A DNA stretch of 17,252 nt from CAYMND01 sp964465065 (GTDB taxonomy: Bacteria > Acidobacteriota > Aminicenantia > UBA2199): positions 1 through 17,252 of the forward strand of contig CAYXHZ010000062.1 of the NCBI GenBank assembly GCA_964465065.1, in the 5' to 3' direction. Position numbers and translations under genes: made by a program. Below the pieces are notes generated by a model that worked only from the letters and a program-made list of their open reading frames with translations, was not told where the DNA came from and made no database searches. Below, in pieces: positions 1-5,782 of this stretch; positions within the stretch are counted from its first letter, which is position 1; every line of letters starts with the position of its first letter.

Positions 1-689
1 GCCAGATACCCATACGAAAGGTAAGTCGAGTCTTTCAGGGTAGCGTCGATATCCGTTTCGTTGGGAGCCAAAAACAAGAATCGCGAACACAGATCGCGAT
101 CAATGACAATGATTTTTTGCTCGTATTTGCCGTTTTTCGGAGTATAGACGGCCAGCTTTCCCTCTCTACAGACCATGGCCAATGAACCATCACGGTCGGC
201 TGTCGGTTTTCCGATCGTAAACTCCGAGTCGACGGCCTGTATGGTGCTTAAATAAGCGCCAGACTGTGAGTATACATGCAAAATCTTGTTGGGATGATTG
301 TACAGATACAGTTTATTGTCCCAACCGGCATTGAGGTATACGGACTTGTAGTTGCCCATTTGCATCAATTCCCCGGGACCCTGACCGGATTTCGCGAAAG
401 TCGCCGCCAATTCCTGGTTTTTGTTCAGTTGGAACAATTTGACCTGTTTGGAGTCATATACGAAAACATTCCCATTGGGAGCGACCGACATATCGCCGAT
501 CAATGCGACAAAATCTTTGGTGAAATTCAGGTCGATCTGCCTGACCACCTTGAGTTCCGTTACGGGAATCAGGCTGTCATCATGGGAGAAAGCCGGCTCT
601 TTGATCAACTTGAAATCACTTTTCGGATAGACAAAAACATATCCTGAAATCAGTAAAACCGCGAAAAATACGAATTTTCCCATATACAT
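1..689 (-). CDS. 6-bladed beta-propeller protein, 3' end cut by window edge
   Basis: About 229 residues are visible. Translation begins at ATG 689-687 (a second ATG at 683-681 is possible), preceded by an AAGGGG Shine-Dalgarno site about 9 nt upstream, and the frame runs open off the left edge. A hydrophobic N-terminus (FVFFAVLLISGYVFV) looks like a signal peptide or membrane anchor, so the protein is probably exported. Propeller-like strands follow, such as MSVAPNGNVFVYD and KLYLYNHPNKILHVY, together with the motif KSGQGPGEL. That motif is typical of the 6-bladed beta-propeller (NHL-like) proteins abundant in Bacteroidota and Aminicenantes. Ligand and role are unknown. The gene is clearly more AT-rich than its neighbours, which may mean accessory origin. 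It lies downstream of hgcA on the same strand but behind a possible terminator. Confidence 0.7.
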   Translation of the reverse strand, partial: MYMGKFVFFAVLLISGYVFVYPKSDFKLIKEPAFSHDDSLIPVTELKVVRQIDLNFTKDFVALIGDMSVAPNGNVFVYDSKQVKLFQLNKNQELAATFAKSGQGPGELMQMGNYKSVYLNAGWDNKLYLYNHPNKILHVYSQSGAYLSTIQAVDSEFTIGKPTADRDGSLAMVCREGKLAVYTPKNGKYEQKIIVIDRDLCSRFLFLAPNETDIDATLKDSTYLSYGYL

Positions 690-779
690 CAGCGATTACC
701 CCTTGACAAGATCTTCCCGGAGATCGTTGTCGTTTATTCGTGTTACGGCATACAAACGCATTTTACCGTACCGTCAACG

Positions 780-810
780 AGAAAAGAAGACAGCGCGGGG
801 ACGGAGCTGT
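780..810 (-). terminator. possible rho-independent terminator after hgcA
   Basis: Read on the minus strand, ACAGC (810-806) pairs with GCTGT (794-790) across an 11-nt loop, followed by the pyrimidine tract CTTCTTTTCT (789-780). It starts 4 nt after the hgcA stop. The stem is only 5 bp and the tract is not pure T, so the call is weak, but the position is right for ending the tRNA-hgcA transcript. Confidence 0.35.
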
Positions 811-813
811 GGA

Positions 814-1797
814 TCACAGCAGGACGCCCAGGAGGAAGGCGATCAGCCCCAGCAGGGCGCACAGAGCCAGCGGGCGGGCGTAACGGGCGATTTCGCGATT
901 GACGCCGTTCTGACTGGTGAAGGGGGTGGAACCGGTGTAGTTGAGGGCCATGAAGGCGGATATGGCCGGCAGCAAGGTCAGGGAAGCGATCCAGGCCCAG
1001 GGGCCGAAAGCGAAGAACAGTGCGCAGCCGATCCCCCATAGCAGGCCCGGCACAGCCCCCTTGAGTGCAAAAGCGCGCCAAGGGATGCAGGGCAGCAAAG
1101 CCGGCACCAGCCAGGCGCCGACTACGACAGCGCCGACGGGAGGCAAAGCCAGGGAGAGCCAGCTCATCGGGTCCGGCATTCCCGCCAGGGCCAGAACGCC
1201 GCTCAGCGCGAGCAGGTAGAAGCCGATGTACTTCAGGGAGTGCAACAAGCCGTTCATGGCCACCGCCAGGCGTTCGCGCAAGGGGAAATCCACCCGGCGC
1301 ATGGCGGCGTCGGCCTGCAGGCCGCCGTCCAGAAAACGCGGCAGATCGGCGGCGCGCACCGGGCCGTACAGCACCTGAAAACCGCAGCCGGCCGTCACCT
1401 TGTGAGCCGCAACGCCCGGAGCGCCGAGCTGGGGCAGGATGAGGCGGCGGTGCCGGACAATCCTCTCCAGGCCCGTCAGTTTCACCATGCGCAGGATGGC
1501 GGCGTCCGAGAAAGTGCCTTTACCGGCGGCGCACCAGACATTGACGCCGCGGGTATCCAGGACCAGAATCCACAGCTTGCGGCCCGGGAGCCGACTGCGC
1601 AGAGAATCGAAACTCAGCTTGTAATTGGCCGTCACCAGGACCTCGGCTTCCGCGTCGGGCTGTCCCAGGGCGTACAGGCCGGGCTTGATGCGGTAGCAAC
1701 CGCGGCCGATTCCCAGGCGGGCCAAAGCGCCGCCCCAGCAATCGCGCCAGCTCAGGCGGTGATCGAAGACAGGAATCGGGAACGGAACGCTGTGCAC
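814..1797 (-). CDS. hgcA: HgcA-type corrinoid membrane protein (mercury methylation family)
   Basis: The protein has 327 residues if it starts at GTG 1797, close to the usual HgcA length. HgcA carries a corrinoid and is thought to transfer a methyl group to Hg(II). The N-terminal part (about 1-170) is the CFeSP-like corrinoid domain. It contains the cap-helix motif GVNVWCAAGKGTF, with the presumed Co-ligand Cys near residue 89, followed by LILPQLGAPGVAAHKV and VLYGPVRAADLPRFL, both strongly HgcA-like. The C-terminal part has about five membrane segments and the segment ALNYTGSTPFTSQNGV, matching the HgcA membrane domain. After GTF the sequence reads SDA rather than the GT(D/E) I recall as common. 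The frame stays open upstream through the tRNA to ATG 1914, but GTG 1797 is the first plausible start behind the tRNA. No Shine-Dalgarno site is visible. No hgcB ferredoxin gene follows; the next gene downstream is a beta-propeller protein. Confidence 0.87.
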   Translation of the reverse strand: MHSVPFPIPVFDHRLSWRDCWGGALARLGIGRGCYRIKPGLYALGQPDAEAEVLVTANYKLSFDSLRSRLPGRKLWILVLDTRGVNVWCAAGKGTFSDAAILRMVKLTGLERIVRHRRLILPQLGAPGVAAHKVTAGCGFQVLYGPVRAADLPRFLDGGLQADAAMRRVDFPLRERLAVAMNGLLHSLKYIGFYLLALSGVLALAGMPDPMSWLSLALPPVGAVVVGAWLVPALLPCIPWRAFALKGAVPGLLWGIGCALFFAFGPWAWIASLTLLPAISAFMALNYTGSTPFTSQNGVNREIARYARPLALCALLGLIAFLLGVLL

Positions 1798-1814
1798 TGG
1801 ATTTTGGTTTCGAT

Positions 1815-1903
1815 TGGTGCCGGAGGAGGGAATCGAACCCTCACGACCGCTAAGGATCGACAGATTTTGAGTCTGTTGCGTCTGCCAATTCCGCCACTCC
1901 GGC
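1815..1903 (-). tRNA. tRNA-Leu(CAA)
   Basis: This is a class II tRNA of 86 nt plus an encoded CCA (1817-1815). The acceptor stem GCCGGAG pairs with CTCCGGC, followed by discriminator A at 1818. The anticodon stem ACAGA/TCTGT encloses the loop CTCAAAA, giving anticodon CAA at 1869-1867. A long variable arm and the T-arm GAGGG-TTCGATT-CCCTC complete the fold. A consensus promoter lies just upstream. The hgcA GTG start is only 17 nt past the CCA end, with no terminator between, so the two are probably on one primary transcript. Confidence 0.96.
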
Positions 1904-1920
1904 ACGGAGGGCATTTCGCG

Positions 1921-1949
1921 ATTATATCCTAAGCCCCCGCCCCTGTCAA
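1921..1949 (-). promoter_or_regulatory. consensus sigma-70 promoter for tRNA-Leu (and probably hgcA)
   Basis: On the minus strand TTGACA (1949-1944), a 17-nt spacer and TATAAT (1926-1921) match the consensus perfectly. The -35 box overlaps the stop codon of the upstream ferritin-like gene. Transcription should begin near 1914, about 11 nt before the tRNA 5' end. An ATG sits exactly 6 nt after the -10 box, at 1914. Confidence 0.88.
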
Positions 1950-2422
1950 TCTTTGAGCGTCTTGTGGGCGTTGAGCAGGGCGATGTAATGACGCCGCTCT
2001 TCCTTGACGATCTCGTTGACCGTGCCTTCCTGAGCCTTGGGCACGAAGGTCTTGAGCTCCAGGTAGAACAGGATCGAATCCAGCTCCAGCCGGGCGGCGA
2101 AATCGATGGCCTCGGACATGGTCTTGACGGCCTTCATGTCCTTGGCGTTCTTCTCCTCGTTGAAGAGTACGCCGTCGGAGAACATCTTCATGTAGGCCAT
2201 GTACTCGTCATAGCTGTCGATATCCGGCTCGAAGCTCTTCACCTGGCCCAGCATGGCCCGGTAGAGCTCTTTATGTTTGACTTCGTCGTCGGCCAGCCTG
2301 GTGAAAAAGGCCTTGTGGGCCGGACTGCTCACGCGCTGCGCCCAGTCGCGGTAGAACTGTTCCCCATTCTCTTCGATTCGCACGGCGAATTGTACCAGAT
2401 CGTTGACATCAAGCAGTGACAT
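1946..2422 (-). CDS. ferritin-like / rubrerythrin-domain protein
   Basis: The protein has 158 residues and forms a four-helix diiron carboxylate domain. Both halves carry the expected ligands: EENGEQFY and DEVKHKELY in the first pair of helices, LELDSILFYLEL and EERRHYIALL in the second (E plus ExxH twice). There is no C-terminal rubredoxin CxxC domain, so it is a short ferritin-like protein rather than a classical rubrerythrin. In anaerobes such proteins are associated with peroxide removal or iron handling, but its electron partner is not evident here. The start ATG 2422 has an AAGGAGG Shine-Dalgarno site 4 nt away and a good promoter. It is divergent from a second ferritin-like gene, suggesting shared control or duplication. 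Confidence 0.85.
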   Translation of the reverse strand: MSLLDVNDLVQFAVRIEENGEQFYRDWAQRVSSPAHKAFFTRLADDEVKHKELYRAMLGQVKSFEPDIDSYDEYMAYMKMFSDGVLFNEEKNAKDMKAVKTMSEAIDFAARLELDSILFYLELKTFVPKAQEGTVNEIVKEERRHYIALLNAHKTLKD

Positions 2423-2458
2423 GAGGCCTCCTTGTCGGTTTACCTGTGAACTGCTTCC

Positions 2459-2488
2459 ATATTACCGTAAGACGGAATTTTTTTGCAA
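2459..2488 (-). promoter_or_regulatory. promoter of leftward ferritin-like gene
   Basis: On the minus strand TTGCAA (2488-2483), an 18-nt spacer and TAATAT (2464-2459) lie 37 nt before the ATG at 2422, leaving a short leader with a strong Shine-Dalgarno site. Confidence 0.6.
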
Positions 2489-2513
2489 TCCCCCTTGACG
2501 AGCGAAGCGGCTT

Positions 2514-2542
2514 TTGAAAGCGGAAAGCGCCCGTGCTACAAT
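2514..2542 (+). promoter_or_regulatory. promoter of rightward ferritin-like gene
   Basis: TTGAAA (2514-2519), a 17-nt spacer and TACAAT (2537-2542) sit upstream of the start at 2579. A TTGACG further upstream is too distant to pair with this -10 box. Confidence 0.65.
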
Positions 2543-2578
2543 ACTGCCATTCCAGTCCGCACGGAGGTTAGAGCAAAC

Positions 2579-3052
2579 ATGGCCAGTCCCAAGAACAGTC
2601 CACGTTTCGATTCACCGCAAGCCGTCCTCGACTTCGCCATCCGCGAGGAGGAGGAAGCCTACGAATTCTACAAAAGCTGGAAGGAAAAGCTGAAACTGCC
2701 CGGCAGCATCCTGGTTTTCGACGAGTTGGCCAAAGAGGAGCTCAAGCACAAGTCCCTGCTGCTCGAGATCAAGGGCGGCGAGAAGTTCCAGCCCGAAAGC
2801 GGCCGCCTCACCGACCTGCGCATCGCCGAAACGGTCGCCTCCGTCCAGGCCCGCCCGGACAGCGATTACCAGGACGCCCTGATCATCTCCATGAAAAAGG
2901 AGAAGGACGCCTACCGTCTGTATTCCGACCTGGCCGCCCTGACCGGCGACAGCGATCTGCAGCGACTCTTCCTCAGCCTGGCTCAGGAAGAGGCCAAGCA
3001 CAAGATGCGCCTGGAGATCCTTTACGACCAGGACGTCCTCAAGGAAAACTGA
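2579..3052 (+). CDS. second ferritin-like / rubrerythrin-domain protein
   Basis: The protein has 157 residues from ATG 2579, chosen because GGAGG (2563-2567) lies upstream and the homologous helix begins soon after; a longer frame back to 2483 would start upstream of the promoter. Diiron ligand motifs are REEEEAYEFY with EELKHKSLL, and KKEKDAYRLY with EEAKHKMRLE. As in the divergent neighbour there is no rubredoxin domain. The likely role is oxidative-stress or iron chemistry in the cytoplasm. It shares layout with the leftward gene but differs widely in sequence, so the two are old paralogues rather than a recent duplication. A GHKL ATPase gene follows after 35 nt, probably in the same transcript. 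Confidence 0.85.
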   Translation: MASPKNSPRFDSPQAVLDFAIREEEEAYEFYKSWKEKLKLPGSILVFDELAKEELKHKSLLLEIKGGEKFQPESGRLTDLRIAETVASVQARPDSDYQDALIISMKKEKDAYRLYSDLAALTGDSDLQRLFLSLAQEEAKHKMRLEILYDQDVLKEN

Positions 3053-3087
3053 GCCCGGCCGTCCGCGCCGGCCCGGAGACTGCGACC

Positions 3088-3633
3088 ATGATGGCTGAAC
3101 TGTGCCTGCACATCATCGATCTGGTCGAGAACTCGGCCCGCGCCGGCGCCAGGAACATCGGCGTCCGCCTGCTCCATTCGACCGCGCGCGACCGGCTGGA
3201 GCTGGAGATCGGCGACGACGGCTGCGGCATGGACGACGAAACGGCCCGGCTGGTCCAGGACCCCTTCTATACGACCAAGAGCGGCAAGAAGGTGGGCCTG
3301 GGCATCCCGCTGCTCAAGGCGGCCGCCGAAATGACCGGCGGCGCCTTTGCCATCCGCAGTCAGCCGGGACAGGGCACCTCGGTGCTGGCGCACTTCTCGG
3401 CCTCGCACATCGACACGCCGCCCGTCGGCGCCCTGGCCGACACGGTCCTGACCCTGCTGGTGGCCCACGCCGAGATCAACATCGCCTTCCGGATCGAGAC
3501 CGACAGCGGCCGCTTCGAGCTCTCGACCGCCGAAATCCGTGAACAGGTCGGCCAGCTCCCCCTGTCCCACCCCGACATCCTGGCCTTCCTGCGGCCCTAC
3601 ATCGGCGAGAATCTGCAGGCGCTGCAGCTGTGA
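3088..3633 (+). CDS. stand-alone GHKL (histidine-kinase-type) ATPase protein
   Basis: The protein has 181 residues. The Bergerat ATP-binding fold fills about residues 1-110: N box HIIDLVENSARAGA, G1 box GDDGCGMDD, and lid/G2 region FYTTKSGKKVGLGIPLLKAAAEMTGG. There is no phosphoacceptor histidine domain and no sensor domain. The remaining 70 residues (from SHIDTPPVGALADTV to the end) resemble the C-terminal extension I recall in the ATP-binding proteins found beside [FeFe]-hydrogenase/NuoE genes in Clostridia and Thermotogae; no such genes are present here. It could be an anti-sigma-type kinase or a redox-linked regulator; its target is unknown. A weak GGAG precedes the tandem ATG start. It likely shares an operon with the ferritin-like gene before it. 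Confidence 0.75.
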   Translation: MMAELCLHIIDLVENSARAGARNIGVRLLHSTARDRLELEIGDDGCGMDDETARLVQDPFYTTKSGKKVGLGIPLLKAAAEMTGGAFAIRSQPGQGTSVLAHFSASHIDTPPVGALADTVLTLLVAHAEINIAFRIETDSGRFELSTAEIREQVGQLPLSHPDILAFLRPYIGENLQALQL

Positions 3634-3650
3634 TCCCCCCAAGCGGAATC

Positions 3651-3659
3651 TGCTATAAT
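3651..3659 (+). promoter_or_regulatory. extended -10 promoter of tlpA-like gene
   Basis: TGCTATAAT (3651-3659) is a perfect extended -10 element; no good -35 box is seen at the right distance. It lies 33 nt before the ATG at 3692, with AAGGAGG between them. Confidence 0.6.
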
Positions 3660-3691
3660 CAATCCGCTTTCCGACCGACCAAGGAGGTTTC

Positions 3692-4216
3692 ATGCCGCAC
3701 ACCAAAGCCATCGTTTCCGTTCTCGCCCTGACTGTCCTGGCCTGGCCGTTCCTGCACGCCCAGGAATACGACGCCACCTTCCTGACCCGCCCCGGCGACC
3801 CGCTGCCGGCCTTCAGCCTGCAAAGCAGCGACGGTCAGACGATCCGCAGCGCCGATCTGCTGGGCAAGGTGGTGCTGATCAACTTTTTCGCCACCTGGTG
3901 TCCACCCTGCAACAAGGAGCTGCCGCATCTGGAAAAAGAGATCTGGGCCAAATACAGAGACAATCCCCGTTTCGCCCTGTTGTCCATCGGCCGCGAACAC
4001 AAAGTCGAAGAGGTCAAAAAATTCAAACAGGACAAAAACCTGACCCTGCCCATGGGCGCCGACCCCGACCGCGCCATCTACAAGCAGTTCGCCACCGAAA
4101 CCATCCCGCGCAACTACCTGATCGGCAAAGACGGAAAAATCCTCTACCAGTCCAAAGGCTTTGACGAAAAGGAATTGGCCAGACTGCTGGAACTGATCGC
4201 CCAAAACATCGATTGA
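3692..4216 (+). CDS. TlpA/ResA-family thiol-disulfide oxidoreductase, exported
   Basis: The protein has 174 residues. A signal peptide (about 1-23, ending FLHA before QEYD) directs it out of the cytoplasm. The thioredoxin fold follows: GDPLPAFSL and the usual AhpC/TlpA start, active site ATWCPPCNKE (Cys70 and Cys73), and the cis-proline region TETIPRNYLIGKDGKI (Pro139). Family members reduce disulfides in exported proteins such as apocytochromes. The particular client cannot be read from the neighbours. It has its own promoter and the strong Shine-Dalgarno site AAGGAGG. Its stop lies 10 nt from the converging stop of the aminotransferase gene, and the two stop codons fall in a small inverted repeat (TGAGC/GCTCA). 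Confidence 0.88.
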   Translation: MPHTKAIVSVLALTVLAWPFLHAQEYDATFLTRPGDPLPAFSLQSSDGQTIRSADLLGKVVLINFFATWCPPCNKELPHLEKEIWAKYRDNPRFALLSIGREHKVEEVKKFKQDKNLTLPMGADPDRAIYKQFATETIPRNYLIGKDGKILYQSKGFDEKELARLLELIAQNID

Positions 4217-4226
4217 GCCCCGCCGC

Positions 4227-5306
4227 TCAGGAAAAATTGCGGATCAGCTCCGCCACCCGCTCCTGATCGGACTCGCTCAGCTCCGGGTAGAGAGGAATGC
4301 TGCACACCTCGGCGGCGAAGGCCTCAGCGGCCCGCAGCCGCGGCCGGCTGCCGGGAAACGCCTCCTGACGGTGGACCGGCAAGGGGTAATGGATCAGCGC
4401 CTGCACACCGTTTTCGCGCAGGTGCGCGATCAGCGCGTCGCGGCGATGGTGGCGCAGGGCGAACAGGTGGTAAACCGCCTGGCCGTAGGTCTCCTCCCTC
4501 ATCCAGCGCTGGCCGGGCAAGAGCTCGCGGTAGCGGGCGGCCAGGAAACGGCGCCGGGCCGTCCAGTCGTCCAGATAGGGCAGCTTGACCCGCAACAGGG
4601 CCGCCTGCATCTCGTCGAGCCGGCTGTTGATACCGGCGCCGACATGGCGGTAGCGGTCGCTCTGGCCGTAGTTGCGCAGTCTGAGCAGACGCTGGGCCGT
4701 CTCCTCGTCCCGGCAGCTGACCGCGCCGCCGTCGCCGTAGGCCCCCAGGTTCTTGGTCGGATAGAAGGAAAAGGCGGCGCAGACACCGATAGAACCGCAG
4801 CGCCGAGCGCCGAAGCGGGCGGCGATGGACTGGGCGCAATCCTCGATCAGCTGCAGGCCGTGTTCCCGGGCCAGCTGCTGCAAGGCGTCCAGATCGGCGC
4901 TCTGACCGTACAGGTGCACCGGCAGGATGGCCCGGGTGCGCCGGCTGATGCGCCGGGCCGCGTCCTGGGCATCCATCAGCCCGGTATCGGGGTGGATGTC
5001 GACGGCCACCGGCCGCGCCCCGGCCTGCATGACCGCCGTGACCGTCGGAAAGGCGGTGATGGCCGGAACCAGCACTTCGTGGCCGCGGCCGATGCCCCGG
5101 GCCATCAGGGCCAGGGCGATGGCTTCGGTGCCGCTGGCCACACCGACGACGTACGGCACCTCCAGGTAGGCGGCCAACTCTTTCTCGAAGGCCGCCAGTT
5201 CGGAGCCCAGAATGTACCAGTGGCTGTCGAGCACGCGGGCCAGGGCGGCATCCAGCTGCGGCCGGAGGGCGGCGGTCTGCTCGGAGAAATTGTCGAAACG
5301 GATCAT
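4227..5306 (-). CDS. DegT/DnrJ/EryC1-family sugar aminotransferase (QdtB/FdtB type)
   Basis: The protein has 359 residues from ATG 5306, which overlaps the previous stop as ATGA; a longer frame to 5426 lies inside the neighbouring gene and lacks homology. It is a fold-type I PLP enzyme: VGVASGTEAIALAL near the N-terminus, IEDCAQS with the PLP-ring Asp near 156, and SFYPTKNLGAYGDGGA with the Schiff-base Lys near 185. With a QdtA/FdtA-type ketoisomerase directly upstream, the most likely reaction is transamination at C3 of dTDP-3-keto-6-deoxyhexose to give dTDP-Quip3N or dTDP-Fucp3N. The gluco/galacto choice cannot be told from sequence alone. It is the last gene of the leftward sugar cassette. 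Confidence 0.88.
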   Translation of the reverse strand: MIRFDNFSEQTAALRPQLDAALARVLDSHWYILGSELAAFEKELAAYLEVPYVVGVASGTEAIALALMARGIGRGHEVLVPAITAFPTVTAVMQAGARPVAVDIHPDTGLMDAQDAARRISRRTRAILPVHLYGQSADLDALQQLAREHGLQLIEDCAQSIAARFGARRCGSIGVCAAFSFYPTKNLGAYGDGGAVSCRDEETAQRLLRLRNYGQSDRYRHVGAGINSRLDEMQAALLRVKLPYLDDWTARRRFLAARYRELLPGQRWMREETYGQAVYHLFALRHHRRDALIAHLRENGVQALIHYPLPVHRQEAFPGSRPRLRAAEAFAAEVCSIPLYPELSESDQERVAELIRNFS

Positions 5307-5746
5307 GGCCTTCCGAACAGGCGCCGGAATTCGTCGTAATCGCGGATGTAATCCGCCTCGTCGAAGTGATCGGAGGCCAGGACCAGCAGGATGCAGTTCC
5401 TCTGGAAATTCCGCATCACGTGCCACAGGCCGCGCCCCAGGTATATGCCGATTTCCGGACGATCGAGCTGGACGCTGAAGCGATTGCGCCCGTCGTCGAG
5501 ATCGATGCAGGCCGAGCCGTTGATGCAGAACAGGGCCTGCTCCAGACGGCGGTGGGCGTGTTGGCCGCGCAGAGCCTGCCGGTAGCGCAGTCCGTGGATG
5601 AAATAGACGCGTCGGATATCGAAGGGCACCTGCTTGCGGGCCTCGGCCACCGAGATCACCCCGTCGCGGGCGTCGACGATACGCGGCAGCTCGAGCCAGC
5701 GGAAAGCCGGGCTGTCGAATTGCGGGCTGGGAAAGATCAGATCCAT
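5303..5746 (-). CDS. dTDP-4-keto-6-deoxyhexose 3,4-ketoisomerase (QdtA/FdtA-type cupin)
   Basis: The protein has 147 residues, near the family length of about 140. The cupin core contains the signature LRGQHAHRRLEQALFCINGS followed by ACIDLDDG and YLGRGLWHVMRNF, matching the WxcM/FdtA family, whose paired histidines in RGxHAH are catalytic. It shifts the keto group from C4 to C3 of dTDP-4-keto-6-deoxyglucose. Start ATG 5746 is chosen because homology begins there and the previous gene ends at 5757; in-frame ATGs at 5776 and 5809 would lie inside that gene. No Shine-Dalgarno site is present, but a promoter ends 7 nt before the ATG. It overlaps the aminotransferase start by 4 nt, implying coupled translation of consecutive pathway steps. 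Confidence 0.87.
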   Translation of the reverse strand: MDLIFPSPQFDSPAFRWLELPRIVDARDGVISVAEARKQVPFDIRRVYFIHGLRYRQALRGQHAHRRLEQALFCINGSACIDLDDGRNRFSVQLDRPEIGIYLGRGLWHVMRNFQRNCILLVLASDHFDEADYIRDYDEFRRLFGRP

Positions 5747-5753
5747 AGTCCGA

Positions 5754-5782
5754 TTTTTATCGTAAAGCGCGCTCATTGTCAA
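5754..5782 (-). promoter_or_regulatory. promoter inside upstream gene, 7 nt from ketoisomerase ATG
   Basis: On the minus strand TTGACA (5782-5777), a 17-nt spacer and TAAAAA (5759-5754) are followed by 7 nt and the ATG at 5746. Transcription would start at or next to the start codon, predicting a leaderless mRNA. The element lies within the end of the membrane-protein gene. Confidence 0.55.

Noticed and set aside
276..647. 123-residue plus-strand frame
   Set aside because: It is antisense to the beta-propeller gene, whose minus-strand translation shows signal peptide and propeller motifs.
1798..1914. N-terminal extension of HgcA from ATG 1914
   Set aside because: The extension is the translation of the tRNA-Leu gene (residues like PEWRNWQTQQTQNLSILSGR), a well-known artefact. 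The coding call starts at GTG 1797; the odd geometry is kept as a finding only.
2483..2578. Upstream start for the rightward ferritin-like protein
   Set aside because: It would begin upstream of the predicted promoter and adds residues without similarity to the family; ATG 2579 follows a GGAGG site.
4214..4229. Small inverted repeat TGAGC/GCTCA between converging stops as a two-way terminator
   Set aside because: The stem is only 5 bp and lacks T-tracts in either direction.
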